A stretch of 64,000 nt of DNA from Cellulomonas sp. SLBN-39 (GTDB taxonomy: Bacteria; Actinomycetota; Actinomycetes; Actinomycetales; Cellulomonadaceae): contig NZ_VFOA01000001.1 in NCBI RefSeq assembly GCF_006715865.1, forward strand, positions 1,550,001 through 1,614,000, given 5' to 3'. The notes under the pieces were generated by a model. The model made no database searches, was not told the origin of the DNA, and saw only the letters and a program-made list of their open reading frames with translations. Shown in pieces: positions 9,784 to 18,604 of this stretch (the stretch's first letter is position 1; each line of letters starts with the position of its first letter). The translations under genes and the position numbers were made by a program.

Positions 9784-11444
9784 AGCAGGGCCTCCGCGAC
9801 AGGGGCGAGAGCGAGAGCGGGGAAGAAGGTCAGGCCGGCGACCACGACGACGACACCGGCGAGGAGCACGGCGAACACCGGTCCGTGGGTCGGCAGGGTG
9901 CCGGGCCCGGCGGGCACGCGGTCCTGGCGGGCGAGGCTGCCCGCGAGCGCCAGCACGAGCACGATCGGCACGAACCGGCCGAGCAGCATGACCAGGCCGA
10001 GGGCCACGTTCTGGTACGGCGTCCCGGCGGAGAACCCGGCGAACGCGGAGCCGTTGTTGTTGGCCGCCGACGCGTAGGCGTAGAGGATCTCGGACAGCCC
10101 GTGCGCGCCGGGCTCCTGCACGGACGCGGCGGTCAGCGCGGGGATGCCGGCGGTGAGGGCGGCCCCCACGAGCACGAGCGTCGGCACCGCCAGCACGTAC
10201 AGGGCGACGAGCGTGACCTGCCGGCGGCCGATCTTCTTGCCGAGGTACTCGGGTGTGCGGCCGACCATGAGCCCGGCGAGGAACACCGCGAGCACGGCCA
10301 TGACGAGCATGCCGTAGAGCCCGGCGCCGACCCCGCCCGGGGCGACCTCGCCGAGCATCATGTTCAGCATCGCGGTGCCGCCACCGAGCGCGGTGAGCGA
10401 GTCGTGCGCGGCGTTGACGGACCCGGTGGACGTCCCGGTGGTGGAGACCGCGAACAGCGCGGACGCGGCGGGCCCGAAGCGGACCTCCTTGCCCTCGAGC
10501 GCCGCACCGGCGGCCTGCGGCACCGTGCCGAGCGCGTGCGTCTCCGCCCACGTCGTCACCGCGACGGCCGCCGCCCACAGCCCGCCCATGACGCCGAGCA
10601 CGGCGAACCCCTGGCGGCGGTCGCCGACCGCGCGGCCGAAGGTCCACGGCAGGCTGAACGGGATCGCGAGCAGCAGGAACACCTCGAGCAGGTTGGTCCA
10701 GGGGCTCGGGTTCTCGAAGGGGTGCGCGGAGTTCGCGTTGAAGAACCCGCCGCCGTTGGTGCCGAGGTCCTTGATCGCCTCCTGCGACGCGACCGGTCCG
10801 AGCGGGACCTGCTGCGTGGCGCCGGAGAGCGTCGTGACCTCCTGCGGGCCGGAGAACGACTGCACGACGCCGCCGAGCAGCAGCACCACCGCGGCGACGA
10901 GCGCCAGCGGCAGCAGCACGCGCACGGTCGCGCGCACGACGTCGACCCAGAAGCTGCCGACCCGGTCGGCGGCGGAGCGGGCGAACCCGCGCACGAGCGC
11001 CGCGGCGACGGCGAGCCCCACGGCCGCGGAGACGAAGTTCTGCACGGTCAGGCCGGCGGCCTGCGCGAGGTGGCCGAGCGTCTGCTCGCCGGAGTACCAC
11101 TGCCAGTTGGTGTTGGTGACGAACGAGACGGCGGTGTTCCAGGCGCCCGCGGGCTCGACGCCCGGCATGCCGAGCGCGAGCGGCAGGTACGCCTGCAGCC
11201 GCAGCAGGGCGTACAGCAGCAGCACCCCGACGGCCGAGAACGCCAGCAGCGAGCGCGCGTACACGGGCCAGGTCTGCTCGGCGTCCGGGTCGATGCCGCC
11301 GGCCCGGTAGAGCACGCGCTCGACCCGCAGGTGCCGGGGGCTGGTCCAGGTGCGCCACAGGTGGTCGCCGAGCGGCACGTGCACCGCGGCCAGCATCAGG
11401 ACGAGCAGGCCGACCTGCAGCCACGCGGCCAGGGTGGCGCTCAC
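9780..11444 (-). CDS. kdpA: KdpA, potassium-translocating subunit
   Basis: Integral membrane protein of 554 aa with about ten helices and the four selectivity-filter-like segments of the superfamily of K+ transporters: [48 protein letters not shown] and [15 protein letters not shown]. It binds and conducts K+ in the KdpFABC complex. The GTG start overlaps the kdpF stop (GTGA). Confidence 0.97.
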   Translation of the reverse strand: MSATLAAWLQVGLLVLMLAAVHVPLGDHLWRTWTSPRHLRVERVLYRAGGIDPDAEQTWPVYARSLLAFSAVGVLLLYALLRLQAYLPLALGMPGVEPAGAWNTAVSFVTNTNWQWYSGEQTLGHLAQAAGLTVQNFVSAAVGLAVAAALVRGFARSAADRVGSFWVDVVRATVRVLLPLALVAAVVLLLGGVVQSFSGPQEVTTLSGATQQVPLGPVASQEAIKDLGTNGGGFFNANSAHPFENPSPWTNLLEVFLLLAIPFSLPWTFGRAVGDRRQGFAVLGVMGGLWAAAVAVTTWAETHALGTVPQAAGAALEGKEVRFGPAASALFAVSTTGTSTGSVNAAHDSLTALGGGTAMLNMMLGEVAPGGVGAGLYGMLVMAVLAVFLAGLMVGRTPEYLGKKIGRRQVTLVALYVLAVPTLVLVGAALTAGIPALTAASVQEPGAHGLSEILYAYASAANNNGSAFAGFSAGTPYQNVALGLVMLLGRFVPIVLVLALAGSLARQDRVPAGPGTLPTHGPVFAVLLAGVVVVVAGLTFFPALALAPVAEALL

Positions 11445-11533
11445 TCGAACCGCTCCGGCGCGAGGAGGGACGCGAGCAGGTAGGCGGCGAGAACCACCGC
11501 GACGACGAGGGCGACGACGTGCTCCGCGCTCAT
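11441..11533 (-). CDS. kdpF: KdpF, small subunit
   Basis: Thirty-residue single-span peptide, [20 protein letters not shown] followed by LLAPERF, with the characteristic PERF end of KdpF. Its ATG overlaps the stop of the upstream 27-residue gene (ATGA) and its stop overlaps the kdpA start. It sits at the lipid-facing side of KdpA and stabilises the complex. Confidence 0.9.
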   Translation of the reverse strand: MSAEHVVALVVAVVLAAYLLASLLAPERFE

Positions 11534-11613
11534 CGCTCCCGCACCGCCGTCACGAGCAGGGCGAGCAGCGCGAAGACTGCGCAGGTCAGGGCCACGAGGG
11601 CGAGGTCGGCCAC
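11530..11613 (-). CDS. 27-residue membrane peptide heading the kdp operon
   Basis: A short open frame, GTG start, 27 codons: an acidic N-terminus MADLAL, a helix of about 18 hydrophobic residues, and a basic tail AVRER. A good ribosome site, GGGAG, lies 8 nt upstream and the stop overlaps the kdpF ATG (ATGA). Spacing, overlap and membrane topology all argue that it is translated and coupled to kdpF. I recall similar tiny unnamed frames ahead of kdpF in other actinobacteria, but cannot check that here. Possible roles are an extra Kdp subunit or a coupling leader. Confidence 0.7.
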   Translation of the reverse strand: MADLALVALTCAVFALLALLVTAVRER

Positions 11614-11794
11614 AGCAGGGGCTCCCGTCGGTTCTCACGCCGACCGGCGCGCCGGCGGCGGGCGGCCCCGCGGCCGCCGTCCGCCATTCACCTCCCGCCC
11701 GGGTGGGACCGGCGTCCGTCCTGACGCTCCCCGGACGCCCGCCGCGGTGATCCGGACGCGCCCCGGACCCCGTGCCGTCAGGGGCCGTGCGGCG

Positions 11795-12013
11795 TCAGCC
11801 GGAGTCCCCGCTGCGGTAGCCGTTGACCTTGTGGGTGCCGTCGCACCAGGGCGGGATCCCCGTGCCGCCGCACCGGCACAGGGCCACCGTGGCGCGGCGC
11901 CGCTCGACCTCACGGCCCTCGCCGTCGACGATGCGGGCGGGGCCGCGCACCAGCAGCGGCCCGTCGGGGCAGGCGGTCACCGTGACCGGGGCCCGGTCAC
12001 GGGCGTCACCCAC
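11795..12013 (-). CDS. CDGSH-type iron-sulfur protein
   Basis: Small protein of 72 aa with a complete CDGSH [2Fe-2S]-binding motif: C46-x-C48-x2-T51-x3-P55-x-C57-D-G-T-H61. The single motif and the length match bacterial CDGSH proteins, which carry a redox-active, labile cluster ligated by three Cys and one His. Its start overlaps the end of the upstream heme-oxygenase-like gene by 8 bp, so the two are co-translated. The role is probably electron or cluster transfer to that partner (inference). Confidence 0.88.
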   Translation of the reverse strand: MGDARDRAPVTVTACPDGPLLVRGPARIVDGEGREVERRRATVALCRCGGTGIPPWCDGTHKVNGYRSGDSG

Positions 12014-13145
12014 GGGTGCCGCCCGGGACGTCCCGCCACGGGCCCTCCAGCGCGGACCGCCCGGCGGCCCACCGCTCCAGCGCGTGGGCGGCCACGTCGC
12101 CCTCGACGGCCAGGCACACCGCGGCCCCGAGCGCCACGTCGTCGGCGAGCGCGGGCTCGTCCTCGACGAGGCCGCCGGCGAGGTCGCGGGCCGCGATCTG
12201 CTCGTGCACCGCGTCGGCCTCGACGTGCTCGTCGAAGTACCCGGTCGTCGACGCGTCGTGCCCGAGCCGGCGCAGGCCGTTGCCGTACAGCCGGCTCGGC
12301 ACCGACGACGTCATCTCGAACGCGGCCAGGTGCCCCACGGCGGCGCCGCGCAGCCGGCGGTGCAGCCCGAGCAGCGACATGGTGTTCAGCGCGACCAGCA
12401 CCGGGACGGGGACGACGTCGACGTACCGGCCGTAGGTGTCGTCGAGCCCTGCGCCGCGCATCGTCGCCGCGAACAGCTCGGCGTGCATGCGGCCGGCCTG
12501 CCCGCCGCCGTACTCGTCGGCCTGGATCTCCACCAGCGCCGCCTTCGGCCCGCCGGCCAGGCGCGGGACCGCCCACGTGTGCTGGTCCGCCTCGGCGAGC
12601 TGGTAGAGCGACTTCAGGACGAGCAGCTCGCGGACCTGCTCGGCGTCGGCGTGCCGGGCCACGTACCGCGACAGGCTCGGCCCGTCGTCGGCGGCCGCGA
12701 GCGCGAACAGGTGCCGGGCGACGTCGGCGGCACCCGTGGCGGGGCCGCGGGGGTGACCGGCCCGGGCGCGCAGGGCGGCCTCGAACGGGCGCTCGAGCGT
12801 GCGCCGCAGGTGCAGCAGCGCGGGCTCCCACTCCCAGGCGTCGTCGACGCCCTCGACCCCGCGGTGGTGCAGCGCGTAGAGGACGGCGAGGGCGAGCTGG
12901 ACGTCCGCGTCGTGGAGGACCTCGTCACCGGCCCGTGCGGCCGTCGTGGCCAGCGTCTGCGCGGTGGCCAGCCGGTCGTGCGCGTCGTCGTCGGGCGGCC
13001 CGGCGGGCAGGACGGCGAGGAGCGCGGCGCTCAGGGGACCCCGGGGGGCGGGGACGGGCAGGCGGGGCTGGTGCCGGTCGGCGGTGCCGGCGGTGGGGCG
13101 GGTGGCGGGGCGGGTGGCGGGGTGGTCGTGCAGGGTCGAGCTCAT
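12006..13145 (-). CDS. Iron-containing redox enzyme family protein (heme-oxygenase-like fold)
   Basis: Protein of 379 aa whose central and C-terminal parts are all-helical with spaced Glu/His residues (LVEIQADEYGGG, AFEMTSS, YFDEHVEADAVHEQIAARD). These are the signature of the heme-oxygenase-like diiron oxidase superfamily; the EHVEADxxH segment is a likely metal-ligand helix. The first 60 residues are Pro/Thr-rich and probably disordered. The ATG at 13145 has GAGGAG 6 nt upstream; a GTG three bases earlier is also possible. The gene overlaps and precedes a CDGSH gene, a pairing that suggests a diiron enzyme with its electron donor. Substrate unknown. Confidence 0.82.
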   Translation of the reverse strand: MSSTLHDHPATRPATRPTAGTADRHQPRLPVPAPRGPLSAALLAVLPAGPPDDDAHDRLATAQTLATTAARAGDEVLHDADVQLALAVLYALHHRGVEGVDDAWEWEPALLHLRRTLERPFEAALRARAGHPRGPATGAADVARHLFALAAADDGPSLSRYVARHADAEQVRELLVLKSLYQLAEADQHTWAVPRLAGGPKAALVEIQADEYGGGQAGRMHAELFAATMRGAGLDDTYGRYVDVVPVPVLVALNTMSLLGLHRRLRGAAVGHLAAFEMTSSVPSRLYGNGLRRLGHDASTTGYFDEHVEADAVHEQIAARDLAGGLVEDEPALADDVALGAAVCLAVEGDVAAHALERWAAGRSALEGPWRDVPGGTRG

Positions 13146-13288
13146 CACGGGCTCCTCGTCGGGGGGCGGAGGCGCCCGTGCTCGACGCCCCTGCCATCGT
13201 GCGCGTCGTCCGTCCGGTCCGCGACCGGGACGGTGCCGGGGACGGGCGTCGGCGGCGGTGGTGCCCGGCGTGGGGGAGGATCCTGCGC

Positions 13289-13606
13289 ATGGCCCAGCAG
13301 ACGCGCGTGATCATCACCGACGACATCGACGGCACGGAGGGCGCCGCCACGTACCGGTTCGCCTGGCAGGACACGGTCTACGAGGTGGACCTCAACGACG
13401 AGCACCGCGACGAGCTCCTGCGCGCCCTCCAGCCGTACATCGCCGCCGGTCGCCGGGCGGAACGGCCCGGGCGGCGTGCCGCGGCCGCGACCGTGGACCG
13501 TGACCAGTCGAGGGCGGTCCGCGCCTGGGCGCGCGAGAACGGGCACAAGATCACCGACCGGGGGCGCATCCCCGCGTCCGTGCTGGAGGCGTACGAGAAC
13601 CGCTGA
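13289..13606 (+). CDS. lsr2: Lsr2-family nucleoid-associated protein
   Basis: Protein of 105 aa with both Lsr2 domains: an N-terminal dimerisation beta-sheet (MAQQTRVIITDDIDGTEGA, then YEVDLND) and a C-terminal DNA-binding domain ending in ARENGHKITDRGRIPASVLE. The GRIP segment is the AT-hook-like minor-groove insertion. Lsr2 bridges DNA and silences AT-rich, foreign genes in actinobacteria. Start ATG follows GGGGAGGA at 8 nt. Divergent from the CDGSH operon. This may be one of several Lsr2 copies. Confidence 0.95.
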   Translation: MAQQTRVIITDDIDGTEGAATYRFAWQDTVYEVDLNDEHRDELLRALQPYIAAGRRAERPGRRAAAATVDRDQSRAVRAWARENGHKITDRGRIPASVLEAYENR

Positions 13607-13638
13607 CGTCCGGCCCGCGGGTCGGGGCGGGCGGGCGG

Positions 13639-14100
13639 TCAGGTCAGCGGCATCAGGGCCCAGACGTGCTTGGTCGTCTCGGTCGTGTACCAGCCGACCT
13701 CCTGGGAGAGCTTGCGGGCGATCTGCAGGCCGAACCCGCCGCTGCCGACCGCCCGGTCACCGGCCGGCACCGGCCGCGTCGTCAGGTCGTGGTCGGCCAC
13801 GTCGACGAGGTACGCGTCGTCGCCCGTGAAGAGGCGGACGATCGTCGGGGGGATGCCGTGCAGGAGGGCGTTCGTCGCCAGCTCGGTGGCGATGAGCACC
13901 ATCCGCTCACCGATCTGGTCGAGCGCCCCCGGGGTGCGCCCCGTGGCCAGCGTGAGGTCGCGGCGCAACGACGACAGCTGCGCCGTGGTCTCCAGCCGCC
14001 AGGTCTCGACGAGCGCGTAGCCCTCGGGCATCGGTTGGGTGCGCAGGCCCGCGTCGACGTTCGGTCCGTCGGTGGCGCCTGCTGCGCTGGTCCCGGTCAC
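13639..14100 (-). CDS. Anti-sigma-type serine kinase (HATPase_c, RsbW/SpoIIAB-like)
   Basis: Cytosolic GHKL ATPase of 153 aa. The N-box LIATELATNALLHG and the G-boxes VDVADHDL and GSGGFGLQIARKL bind ATP. Such proteins phosphorylate or release anti-sigma-factor antagonists (STAS) and hold sigma factors. The GTG start at 14100 has GAGGGG about 5 nt upstream. It is divergent from the LOV-GAF-PP2C phosphatase gene, the enzyme that would reverse its reaction; together they look like the two arms of a partner-switching module. No STAS-domain gene is seen nearby. A paralogue with the same GFGLQIA..L..VGWYT..xxKHVWA ending lies at 52200-52796. Confidence 0.9.
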   Translation of the reverse strand: MTGTSAAGATDGPNVDAGLRTQPMPEGYALVETWRLETTAQLSSLRRDLTLATGRTPGALDQIGERMVLIATELATNALLHGIPPTIVRLFTGDDAYLVDVADHDLTTRPVPAGDRAVGSGGFGLQIARKLSQEVGWYTTETTKHVWALMPLT

Positions 14101-14331
14101 ACGTGCCCCTCGGTCGGTCTCGCTCGGTCTCGGTGCGGTCGACCGCTCGGCCGCACCGCTCCACGGTAGGTGCGCCCGCGGAGGTCCGCGCGTCGGGGGA
14201 GCGCACTCCGCCGGGGTGCTCCCGGACCGGTGTCCAGCGCTCCCCGTGCCGACCGCGGGCACCCCACCTACGATCGTGATCGTGATGATCGAGCGACGGA
14301 CCCGCCACCAGGCCTGGGGTCGGAGCGGCCG

Positions 14332-16362
14332 GTGACCCCGGTGCCGCCGGCCTACGGGCCCGCCGCCGTGCTGCTCGTGGACGCGCTCACCGACGAGGTC
14401 GTCTACGCCAACGGCGTCGCCCTGCGGATGTCCGGCGCGGTGCACGTGCCGCTCGCGGCGGGGTCCTGGGTCAAGTCCGCCGGGGTGCGCCTCGCGGACG
14501 GCACGCGCCTGGACGACGCCGACCACCGGCTCGTCGACCTGCTCTCCGTCGACGGCGTGCGGCTCGTCGCCCGGCCCGACGCCACGGAGGGCGGGGCGCA
14601 CGACGCGACGCTGTGGGGCATGGCGACCCGCATGGAGGGGGCACCGGGCACGCTGGACCGGCACGTGCTGGTGGTCCTCCTGCCGCAGCGCGACGACGCC
14701 GAGGACGGCGACGGCGCCGACCTGCAGCGGCGCGCGGCCCTCGCGAGCGACCTGGCGTTCACCATCAGCGACCCCCAGCTCCCGGACGACCCGATCGTGT
14801 GGGTCAACCCGTCGTTCACGGCCGTGACGGGCTACACCGCGCAGGAGGTCGTCGGACGCAACTGCCGGTTCCTCCAGGGCGAGGGCACCGACCCGGAGGC
14901 GGTCGCGCGCATCCGCACCGCGTTGTCCGCGGACGTCACGATCGGCGAGACGCTGCTCAACTACCGCAAGGACGGTTCGCCGTTCTGGAACCAGGTGGTG
15001 ATCAGCCCGGTCTTCGACGAGCTCGGCAACGTCACGCACCGCGTGGGCGTCCAGGCCGAGGTCACCGCCCGCGTCGAGGCCGACGCGGCGCGGCGTCGCG
15101 AGCTCGTCGAGGTGCGGGACGAGAAGGACCGCCTCGCCATGATCGCGGGCGTGACGCGGCGGCTGAGCGAGCTGACCGAGCCCGACGCGATCCTGGCCGA
15201 GCTGCCTGCGCTGCTCGCCGCGCACTTCGGCGGCTGGGCGCACGTCGTCACGGTGGGCCGCCGCTCCAAGCCGCGGGCGGTCGTGCGCACGGCCGACGCC
15301 GGTGCGGTCGACGCCGCGGCGATGCTCTCGCGGTCGCCGGAGTGGGCGTTGGAGTCGCTGCCGGTGCTGGACGTGCTGCGCGGCGGCACCCGGTTCACGC
15401 TGGCGCCCTTCGACATCGGCGGCGACCTGCTGGCCGTGCACGGGTCGGCCGAGCAGCGGGCCGCGATGGTGCTGCTCGGGCTCGGCTCGGCGATGGTCGT
15501 GCCCCTGCGCGCCCGGCACGAGGTGCTCGGGTCGGTCGCCGTCGTCTCCGCCAGGCCGGGGGCGTTCAGCGCGGCCGACATGGCCACCCTCGCCGACATC
15601 GGTCACCGGGCAGGCCTCGCGTACGACAACGCGCGCCTCTACGTCCAGGAGCGGCAGGCGGCCACCGCGCTGCAGGACCGGATGCTCCCGCGCCTGACGC
15701 CCGTGCCGGGGCTGCAGACCGCGGCGACGTACCTGCCGGCGTCCCGCCTGGCCGCGGTCGGCGGCGACTGGTTCGACGTCATCGCCCTGCCCGACGGCAG
15801 CACGGGGCTGATGATCGGCGACGTCGTGGGCCACGACATGCACGCCGCCGCGTCGATGGGGCAGCTCCGGTCCGTGCTGCGCACGCTGGCCTGGGAGGGC
15901 CGTGAGCCGGTCGACGTCGTCGACCGCCTGGACGACCTCGTGCGGGCCCTGGACATCGGCGACCTGGCCACGCTCGTCGTCGCGCGCCTCACCGGCGAGC
16001 CCGGGACCGTGCGCCGCCTGGCGTACGCCCGCGCCGGCCACCTGCCGCCGCTGCTGCGGCTGCCCGACGGGCGGCTGCAGGTGCTCGACGGGGCCCTGCG
16101 CACCCCCGTGGGGATCCGACCGATCGACGCCCTGACCGAGCGCGTCGTCGACGTGCCGCCCGGTGCGCTGCTCGTGCTCTACACCGACGGCCTCGTCGAG
16201 CGGTACGACCGCTCGCAGCGCGACGGGCTGCACCTCCTGCAGGACGTGGTCGCCGGGCTCCCGGCCGGCGTCGACGCCGAGGAGGCCCGCCGCCTCGTCC
16301 TGGCCGCGATGGTCGGCGAGGCCCACGACGACGACCTCTGCCTCCTGGTGGTCCGCGCCTGA
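14332..16362 (+). CDS. LOV-GAF-PP2C (SpoIIE/RsbU-type) phosphatase, probable blue-light sensor
   Basis: Protein of 676 aa. After a degenerate PAS-like N-terminus comes a canonical LOV domain (about 135-247): the flavin-adduct motif GRNCRFLQ with C178, the second flavin motif NYRKDGSPFWN, and the terminal Gln241 in VGVQAEVT. A GAF domain follows (about 265-425), then a SpoIIE-type PP2C phosphatase (about 445-676) with metal ligands in GGDWFDV, IGDVVGHDM and HDDDLCLLVV. It should dephosphorylate a STAS anti-anti-sigma factor in response to blue light. The start GTG has GGAG at 6 nt. A TACGAT -10-like box is at 14269-14274. The gene is divergent from an anti-sigma kinase. Confidence 0.93.
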   Translation: MTPVPPAYGPAAVLLVDALTDEVVYANGVALRMSGAVHVPLAAGSWVKSAGVRLADGTRLDDADHRLVDLLSVDGVRLVARPDATEGGAHDATLWGMATRMEGAPGTLDRHVLVVLLPQRDDAEDGDGADLQRRAALASDLAFTISDPQLPDDPIVWVNPSFTAVTGYTAQEVVGRNCRFLQGEGTDPEAVARIRTALSADVTIGETLLNYRKDGSPFWNQVVISPVFDELGNVTHRVGVQAEVTARVEADAARRRELVEVRDEKDRLAMIAGVTRRLSELTEPDAILAELPALLAAHFGGWAHVVTVGRRSKPRAVVRTADAGAVDAAAMLSRSPEWALESLPVLDVLRGGTRFTLAPFDIGGDLLAVHGSAEQRAAMVLLGLGSAMVVPLRARHEVLGSVAVVSARPGAFSAADMATLADIGHRAGLAYDNARLYVQERQAATALQDRMLPRLTPVPGLQTAATYLPASRLAAVGGDWFDVIALPDGSTGLMIGDVVGHDMHAAASMGQLRSVLRTLAWEGREPVDVVDRLDDLVRALDIGDLATLVVARLTGEPGTVRRLAYARAGHLPPLLRLPDGRLQVLDGALRTPVGIRPIDALTERVVDVPPGALLVLYTDGLVERYDRSQRDGLHLLQDVVAGLPAGVDAEEARRLVLAAMVGEAHDDDLCLLVVRA

Positions 16363-16387
16363 CCCGTGCTCGTGGCCGCGGGCGTTC

Positions 16388-17521
16388 TCATCCTTCGCCG
16401 TGACGGCGGTTGATGTACGAGGCCATGTGCGGGACGGTGAACGCCAGCTCCGCACGGGCCGACGCGTAGATGAGGCCCTTGGAGATCAGGTCACGGCGCG
16501 CGACGGAGAGATCGGACGGCTTGCGCTTGCGCAGTCGCTCGACCAGGTCGGTCAGGAGGCTCGGTGTGTCGTGGTCGGCGGCCATGGCACGCATGAACCG
16601 CTGCTCGGCGCGCGTCGCCCGCTCCCACCGCGCTCGGAAGAACCCGGCGTCGAGAGCGTCGATGCCCGCTGACGCCGCGAGTCGTGCGTCGTCGTCCGTG
16701 ATGAGGTCGGGGCCAGGGGCGAGCTGCCAGGCCTGGAAGCCCAGCTCCTGGATGAAGTAGGGGTAGCCGCCCGACGCGTCGACCAGGAGCTTGAGGGCCT
16801 CCGGGGTGAAGGAGGCGCCGGCGGTCCGGGCGGGCCCGGCGAACGCCTCGGTGGCGTCGTCCGCGCCCAGGCGGTCGATGCTGCGGTACTCGAACTGCCG
16901 CTCGGCATACGAGCGTGCTTCGGAGAGGACGGCAGGGACGCTGGGAAGGCCCGCGCCGAAGACCGAGAACGGCCAGCCCCGCTGCGCCGCCTGGTGCTGC
17001 ACAGCCAGCAGCGCCGTCAGCGTCGATGCCTCGAGGTCCTGGATCTCGTCGACGAAGACCGCGAGCCCGATGCCCGCGTCGCGCAGTGCCGGCGTGAGGT
17101 CCTCCACGAGCTCGACCAGATCGAGCTCGAGCACGCCTGTGTCGGCCCGACCCCGAGCCGGCTGCAGGTTGGCGCCGAGCGTGACCCCCGCTCCCACCGA
17201 GAGGCTGAACGAGGTGAGGGTCGACAACGCCGACGCGAGGGTGTCCGACAGGCGCTCCGAGCGGCTGGCCAGGCGCCTTGCACCGGCCAGCAGCCCTCGT
17301 TCCAGCTGCTGCCGGGCGAGTGCCCGAGCATCGGGGTCCCGTTGCGCCTCGACAGCCACCGTCAGCCACCCACGACGGTCGAGCTCGTGCTGGAGCGCGC
17401 GCAGCAGGACGGTCTTCCCGACCCCGCGGAGCCCATGGAGCATCAGGCTGCGACCAGTGAGCCCGTTCCGGGTCCGCACGGCGAGCACACGCGCGGACTC
17501 GATCTCGCTCCCCCGTCCCAC
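16388..17521 (-). CDS. AAA ATPase (Orc/Cdc6-like P-loop protein)
   Basis: P-loop ATPase of at least 377 aa: Walker A LRGVGKTVLL (about 31-40), Walker B VFVDEIQDLE, sensor-like VFGAGLP, then a C-terminal winged-helix region (LTDLVERLRKRKPSDLSVARR). G+C is visibly lower than in neighbours. The start is unclear. GTG at 17521 opens with GRGSEIES, but the N-terminal sequence usual for this family (NPYTPGAG...ALVGR) is encoded in frame upstream. There only GTC/ATC codons follow an in-frame TGA, with GAGAGGA 4 nt ahead of an ATC. Either a rare ATC start is used or the N-terminus has been lost. Function unknown; such ATPases occur in mobile or defence-like contexts. Confidence 0.82.
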   Translation of the reverse strand: MGRGSEIESARVLAVRTRNGLTGRSLMLHGLRGVGKTVLLRALQHELDRRGWLTVAVEAQRDPDARALARQQLERGLLAGARRLASRSERLSDTLASALSTLTSFSLSVGAGVTLGANLQPARGRADTGVLELDLVELVEDLTPALRDAGIGLAVFVDEIQDLEASTLTALLAVQHQAAQRGWPFSVFGAGLPSVPAVLSEARSYAERQFEYRSIDRLGADDATEAFAGPARTAGASFTPEALKLLVDASGGYPYFIQELGFQAWQLAPGPDLITDDDARLAASAGIDALDAGFFRARWERATRAEQRFMRAMAADHDTPSLLTDLVERLRKRKPSDLSVARRDLISKGLIYASARAELAFTVPHMASYINRRHGEG

Positions 17522-17602
17522 CAGGGCGACGGGGGTCGCCCCGGCACCAGGGGTGTAGGGGTTCGTCTCGGCGTCGATGATGACGTCCTCTCACATCAAA
17601 TC

Positions 17603-17625
17603 ATGAATTTCTTAGATCAATTCAT
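17603..17625. promoter_or_regulatory. AT-rich inverted repeat upstream of the AAA ATPase
   Basis: A 7-bp perfect inverted repeat, ATGAATT (17603-17609) and AATTCAT (17619-17625), around a 9-bp AT-rich centre. It sits in the only clearly AT-rich patch for several kb (17590-17630), between the ATPase and lysG 3' end. It is a likely promoter/operator, and also the kind of sequence Lsr2 binds. Confidence 0.5.
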
Positions 17626-17661
17626 ACACTGTGAGACCTGCGGGGGCCAGCACGAGGGTCG

Positions 17662-18534
17662 TCAGGTCAGTGCGCCACGTGCTGCGGTGCGGACGTGGTC
17701 GGCGACGGCGTCGAGGGCCGCGGTGCGCAGCGACCACTGCTGCCAGTGCAGGGGCACGTCGATCCAGTCGTCGCCCGCGATCGGGACCAGGCGGCCCGCC
17801 GCCTCGTCGGCGCCGGACTGCTGGGCGGGGAGCATGCCCCAGCCCCAGCCGAGCCGCACGGCCGTCGCGAAGTCCGCGGACGCGGGCACCAGGTGCCGCA
17901 GAGGGGCGGCCGGGTCGACGCCCTGGGCGCGCAGCCAGCGGTCCTGCAGGCGGTCGTCGGCGTCGAACACCACGACGGGCGCGGCGGCCAGCGAGGCCGC
18001 GTCGACGCCCGCCGCGAACCACCGGGCCACGAACGCGGGCGTGGCCAGCGGCCGGTAGCGCATCGTGCCCAGGGGCTCGGCGGTGCACCCCTGCACGGCG
18101 CGCGCCTGCGTCGTCACCGCCGCCATCGCCCGGCCGTCCCGCAGCAGCTCGGCCGTGACGTCCTGGTCCTCGCGCACGATCTCGATCGCGACGTCCGCGG
18201 CCAGCGGTGCCAGGGCGGGCAGCACCCAGGTGGTGAGGGAGTCGCCGTTGACCGCGAGGGTGACGCGCGGGGTGCGGGCGGCGACCAGGTGCCGGGTCGC
18301 GTCGGCCGTGAGCGCGTCGACCTGCCGGGCCAGGCGCACGAAGGGCTCGCCGGCCGGCGTCGGGCGCACGGGCCGGTCACGGTGCAGCAGCACGGCGCCG
18401 GTCTGCTGCTCCAGGGCCTTGATCCGCTGGCTCACCGCCGACGGGGTGACGTGCAGCGCGCGGGCGGCGGCATCGAACGTGCCGAGCTCGACCGCGGCGG
18501 CGAGCGCGCGGAGCTGGCCGAGGTCCCAGTCCAT
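17662..18534 (-). CDS. lysG: LysR-family regulator, LysG/ArgP type
   Basis: LysR-type activator of 290 aa: N-terminal winged helix (LGQLRALAAAVELGTFDAAA, VTPSAVSQRIKALE) and a C-terminal effector domain. It is divergent from a LysE-family exporter gene, 70 bp away, the classic LysG-LysE arrangement in which the regulator turns on export when basic amino acids accumulate. The ATG at 18534 lies 6 nt after a TAGCGT box, so its mRNA is probably leaderless. Confidence 0.9.
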   Translation of the reverse strand: MDWDLGQLRALAAAVELGTFDAAARALHVTPSAVSQRIKALEQQTGAVLLHRDRPVRPTPAGEPFVRLARQVDALTADATRHLVAARTPRVTLAVNGDSLTTWVLPALAPLAADVAIEIVREDQDVTAELLRDGRAMAAVTTQARAVQGCTAEPLGTMRYRPLATPAFVARWFAAGVDAASLAAAPVVVFDADDRLQDRWLRAQGVDPAAPLRHLVPASADFATAVRLGWGWGMLPAQQSGADEAAGRLVPIAGDDWIDVPLHWQQWSLRTAALDAVADHVRTAARGALT

Positions 18535-18540
18535 GAAGCC

Positions 18541-18597
18541 ACGCTAACGGCACGTCAGGAACTTTCGCTGGCCTGCACCCGTGGCGGCACCTAGCGT
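18541..18597. promoter_or_regulatory. Divergent lysG/lysE promoters
   Basis: Back-to-back -10-like boxes TAGCGT: one on the minus strand (18541-18546), 6 nt before the lysG ATG, the other on the plus strand (18592-18597), 7 nt before the lysE ATG. Both spacings predict leaderless transcripts. The LysG operator should lie in the 45 bp between them. Confidence 0.6.
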
Positions 18598-18604
18598 CGT
18601 CGCC

